From positions 62,001 to 126,000 of the forward strand of contig NZ_BAAADB010000029.1 in NCBI RefSeq assembly GCF_039522025.1: 64,000 nucleotides of DNA. Reading direction: 5' to 3'. Position 1 is the stretch's first letter, and each line of letters begins with the position of its first letter. Positions 63,386-64,000 of this stretch are shown piece after piece. The translations under genes were made by a program, and so were the position numbers. This DNA comes from Deinococcus depolymerans. Lineage in GTDB: Bacteria; Deinococcota; Deinococci; Deinococcales; Deinococcaceae. The notes below the pieces were generated by a model that was not told the origin of the DNA, made no database searches, and saw only the letters and a list, made by a program, of their open reading frames with translations.

Positions 63386-63502
63386 CTACAGCAGGCGGGC
63401 GAGGGTGCCGCCCAGCAGCATCAGCAGGAGCAGGGCCAGGGTCACGGTCAGGAGGCGGCCGGGCTGCGTGTGGGCAGACTCGTCCCGGTCGCGGCGGATC
63501 AC
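63386..63502 (-). CDS. 38-aa small membrane protein overlapping the end of ddrA
   Basis: GTG at 63502-63500 to TAG at 63386 encodes 38 residues: a basic, charged N-terminus (MIRRDRDESAHTQPGR) then a hydrophobic helix (LLTVTLALLLLMLLGGTLARLL in two parts LLTVTLALLLL and MLLGGTLARLL). Its start codon overlaps the stop codon of the upstream ddrA reading frame (GTGA), so it is likely translated by coupling. It is below the size normally annotated. The downstream side is repeat copy 10. Confidence 0.55.
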   Translation of the reverse strand: MIRRDRDESAHTQPGRLLTVTLALLLLMLLGGTLARLL

Positions 63503-64000
63503 GCGGCCCGTCCGGCGTGCGGTCCGCCGGGCTGATTGTGGGGGGGGTCGTGCGGGGTGGGGTGCAGGCTGCCCAGCGCGGCTTTCAGGTGGCGGTACAC
63601 CTCGCGCTGCAGGTCGAGGTCCTCGGGCAGTTCGTAGCGCAGCTGGTCCATGGCCTGCATCAGGTGCGCGCCGCCGGGGGTGCGTTCGTGGTCGGGGCGG
63701 GCCCAGTCCGGGAGTTCCGGGGTGTGGGTGGGCTGGCGTTTGGTGTCGTCCCAGTCGCTCCAGGTGCGGGGCAGGTCGTACAGGTAACGGCCGATGCCGA
63801 AGTGCACGGCGCAGCGTTTCAGGGCGTCGCTGGCGGCGGCTTTCAGGGTGCTCAGGTCGCCGTCCGGGGCCTGTCCGATGTCCTCGCGGCTGACGCCCAG
63901 GACGGTCAGGCGGCCCTTGACGGTGGGGACGGGCGTGCCGGGGATGACTTCCACGCTGAATTCCCAGTGGTCGGGGCAGATGGCGTCCAGGCGGTCCTGG
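63499..64000 (-). CDS. ddrA: DdrA, Rad52-like DNA damage response protein (partial, N-terminus outside)
   Basis: The visible 166 residues are the C-terminal part of a Rad52-type protein: DRLDAICPDHWEF, VEVIPGTPVPTVKGRLTVLGVSREDIGQAPDGD (in parts VEVIPGTPVPTVKGRL and TVLGVSREDIGQAPDGD), KAAASDALKRCAVHFGIGRYLYDLPRTW (in parts KAAASDALKRCAV and HFGIGRYLYDLPRTW) and a variable Pro-rich tail. SDALKRCAVHFGIGRYLY is the DdrA/Rad52 hallmark. DdrA binds 3' single-stranded DNA ends and protects them after irradiation in Deinococcus. The start lies beyond the window. The stop codon overlaps the start of a 38-aa membrane ORF. Confidence 0.9.
   Translation of the reverse strand, partial: QDRLDAICPDHWEFSVEVIPGTPVPTVKGRLTVLGVSREDIGQAPDGDLSTLKAAASDALKRCAVHFGIGRYLYDLPRTWSDWDDTKRQPTHTPELPDWARPDHERTPGGAHLMQAMDQLRYELPEDLDLQREVYRHLKAALGSLHPTPHDPPHNQPGGPHAGRAA

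Overview
The window is high-GC chromosomal DNA from a Deinococcus species. The clearest evidence is the 3' part of ddrA (the Rad52-like DNA-end protein of this genus) at the right edge. Supporting it are a KatA-type catalase, DinB-family, SMC and peroxiredoxin genes, numerous small non-coding repeats, and a consistent promoter layout in which a TANNNT -10 box ends 5-8 nt before the start codon, as expected of leaderless mRNAs. There are no rRNA or tRNA genes, CRISPR arrays, transposases or phage genes. Coding density is high and much of the layout is short operons with 4-bp ATGA/GTGA overlaps.

Left part (1-24 kb): the end of a membrane protein; an SDR oxidoreductase; smpB followed by a degenerate amidase-like exported protein, a GerMN protein and smc; small hypothetical genes; a secreted GH13 amylase; ppc; a YmdB-type phosphodiesterase; a universal stress protein; a very large U32 (RlhA-like) protein; DUF402 and nucleotidyltransferase genes; an ABC transporter pair; YciI; a carboxynorspermidine/saccharopine-type dehydrogenase; and katA.

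Middle (25-38 kb): a coxM-coxS-coxL operon for a molybdenum hydroxylase whose large subunit carries the AYRCSFR loop of form I (true) aerobic CO dehydrogenase, followed by an XdhC/CoxF-type maturation factor fused to a YHS metal-binding domain. CoxS ends in 23 GPST repeats encoded by a 12-bp minisatellite. Next is a tightly coupled four-gene cassette: OleD-like reductase, metallo-beta-lactamase-fold hydrolase, PaaK/F390-type adenylate-forming enzyme and OleA-like KAS III. Its role set parallels olefin biosynthesis OleABCD with different folds in two positions. aroA follows.

Right part (38-64 kb): a lipoprotein sugar dehydrogenase; a SWIM-SNF2 helicase preceded by an overlapping 30-aa leader ORF; the trpE-trpG-trpD genes with a complete transcription attenuator (a leaderless 15-aa Trp-rich leader peptide, competing hairpins and a terminator); DinB and Lrp genes; kamA plus a class III aminotransferase; a divergent bcp / tilS-tadA pair; a glycine-rich membrane protein; a RelA/SpoT-domain protein; an intact amidase; an SDR-TrxR-like-HAD group; hrpB with a methyltransferase; and a 38-aa membrane ORF overlapping the end of ddrA.

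Two repeat families dominate the intergenic space. The first has ten copies (135-157 bp when complete), bounded by ATACGGA.TCCG inverted ends, with internal hairpins showing compensatory changes and G-T wobbles of one polarity, so it probably folds as RNA. Several copies overlap stop codons, and one encodes the C-terminus of the methyltransferase. The second is a 250-320 bp composite repeat (three copies, each just after a plus-strand stop codon) ending in a CTCCCCTTGAGGGGAG palindrome that also occurs alone.
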